This document shows positions 63,793-64,000 of a stretch of DNA of 64,000 bases, in pieces. The position numbers and the translations under genes were made by a program. The first letter of the stretch is position 1, and every line of letters begins with the position of its first letter. This DNA comes from Bog-756 sp963699085. Lineage in GTDB: Bacteria; Actinomycetota; Acidimicrobiia; Acidimicrobiales; RAAP-2. The DNA lies in the NCBI GenBank assembly GCA_963699085.1, contig CAVOTH010000004.1, forward strand, positions 1,984,001-2,048,000, read 5' to 3'. The notes beneath the pieces are model-generated. The model was not told where the DNA came from and ran no database searches. It saw nothing but the letters and a program-made list of their open reading frames with translations.

Positions 63793-64000
63793 GAAGTGCA
63801 GCCCGCACTCGACCTTGTCCGAGTCGGCCCAACGGCCGGCGCGTAGGTCCTCCCCTTCGACCACCGGTCGGGTGGTCGGGGCGCAGCCGATGGAGATGTA
63901 GCCCTCGGAGCGCAGGGGGTGCTGGGGAATACCGTGGTCCTCGGCGTAGCTGACCAGGTCCTGGTGGGTCCAGGTCGCCAACGGGTTGATCTTGACCATG
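63790..64000 (-). CDS. cysH: Phosphoadenylyl-/adenylyl-sulfate reductase, C-terminal part (CysH), cut by window edge
   Basis: The last 70 residues are visible: VKINPLATWTHQDLVSYAED, then GIPQHPLRSEGYISIGCAPT, and the C-terminal catalytic tail KVECGLHF. ECGLH is the conserved redox-active Cys motif of CysH. APS reductases carry C-x2-C in the preceding loop; here it reads GCAPTTRP with Thr in place of the second Cys. The reaction is reduction of (P)APS to sulfite with thioredoxin. The gene starts upstream of the window end and leads the sulfur operon, with the sulfite reductase following after 18 bases. Confidence 0.9.
   Translation of the reverse strand, partial: MVKINPLATWTHQDLVSYAEDHGIPQHPLRSEGYISIGCAPTTRPVVEGEDLRAGRWADSDKVECGLHF

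Overview
The window is GC-rich (about two thirds by eye), densely coding DNA from an actinobacterium. Supporting traits are GTG/TTG starts, stop/start overlaps of the ATGA or GTGA type, an F420-type (FrhB/FpoF-like) oxidoreductase, a mycothiol-type DsbA-fold protein, PASTA and ECF sigma genes, DUF3817, and many genes whose only promoter-like element is a TAnnnT hexamer 6-8 nt before the start codon (leaderless). The mix of acyl-CoA/MaoC genes with F420 enzymes would fit Acidimicrobiia or a relative, but there is no 16S gene and the class is an inference. By eye, roughly 11.6-22.3 kb is less GC-rich and more accessory than the rest.

Layout. 0-7.3 kb: an interrupted hypothetical gene at the edge, a DHA2 drug exporter coupled to a small membrane protein and divergent from an HxlR regulator, a lipoprotein hydrolase, and a second DHA2 exporter with a C-terminal winged-helix extension. 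7.4-11.7 kb: a type IV pilin, a BlaI-type repressor with a cysteine-rich N-terminus, and a coupled hybrid histidine kinase / REC-EAL phosphodiesterase pair. 12-22.3 kb: methyltransferases, small lipoproteins, a beta-helix protein, a MerR-PP2C gene divergent from an ECF sigma factor that overlaps a PASTA membrane protein, an ArsR operon with its operator, and a DHFR-like reductase. 22.5-38.8 kb: tRNA-Arg(CCT), GH38 mannosidase, an MFS exporter, GT2, OYE-type reductase, CysQ, thioesterase, D-aminoacylase-type amidohydrolase, aquaporin, a SprT/YgjP-type metalloprotease, an EamA-like transporter, an APH-like kinase and a DEDDh exonuclease. 38.9-48.4 kb: a catabolic locus (MFS, two acyl-CoA dehydrogenases, two MaoC-fold proteins, CoA transferase) divergent from an HMGS-like/DUF35 protein and an SCP-x thiolase, with a perfect 21-bp palindrome between the two arms. 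48.4-53.2 kb: glycan genes (two GT4 enzymes, AsnB-like amidotransferase). 53.3-60.7 kb: heme-oxygenase-fold protein, YhhN, DsbA-like protein, ABC ATPase, YchF, EthD and CMD proteins. 60.7-64 kb: sulfur assimilation (CysH, siroheme sulfite reductase, FrhB-like F420 oxidoreductase) in one tight operon.

Two points stand out. First, sulfite reductase is translationally coupled to an F420H2-oxidoreductase-like protein, which looks like a split version of the fused F420-dependent sulfite reductase (Fsr) of methanogens. Second, the PASTA / ECF sigma / PP2C-MerR locus looks like a kinase-less cell-wall sensing module. About twelve genes carry a single-base frameshift inside otherwise well-conserved sequence, nearly all one-base insertions. 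This is more like residual sequencing or assembly error than gene decay, so interrupted genes are annotated as one gene with the break point stated.
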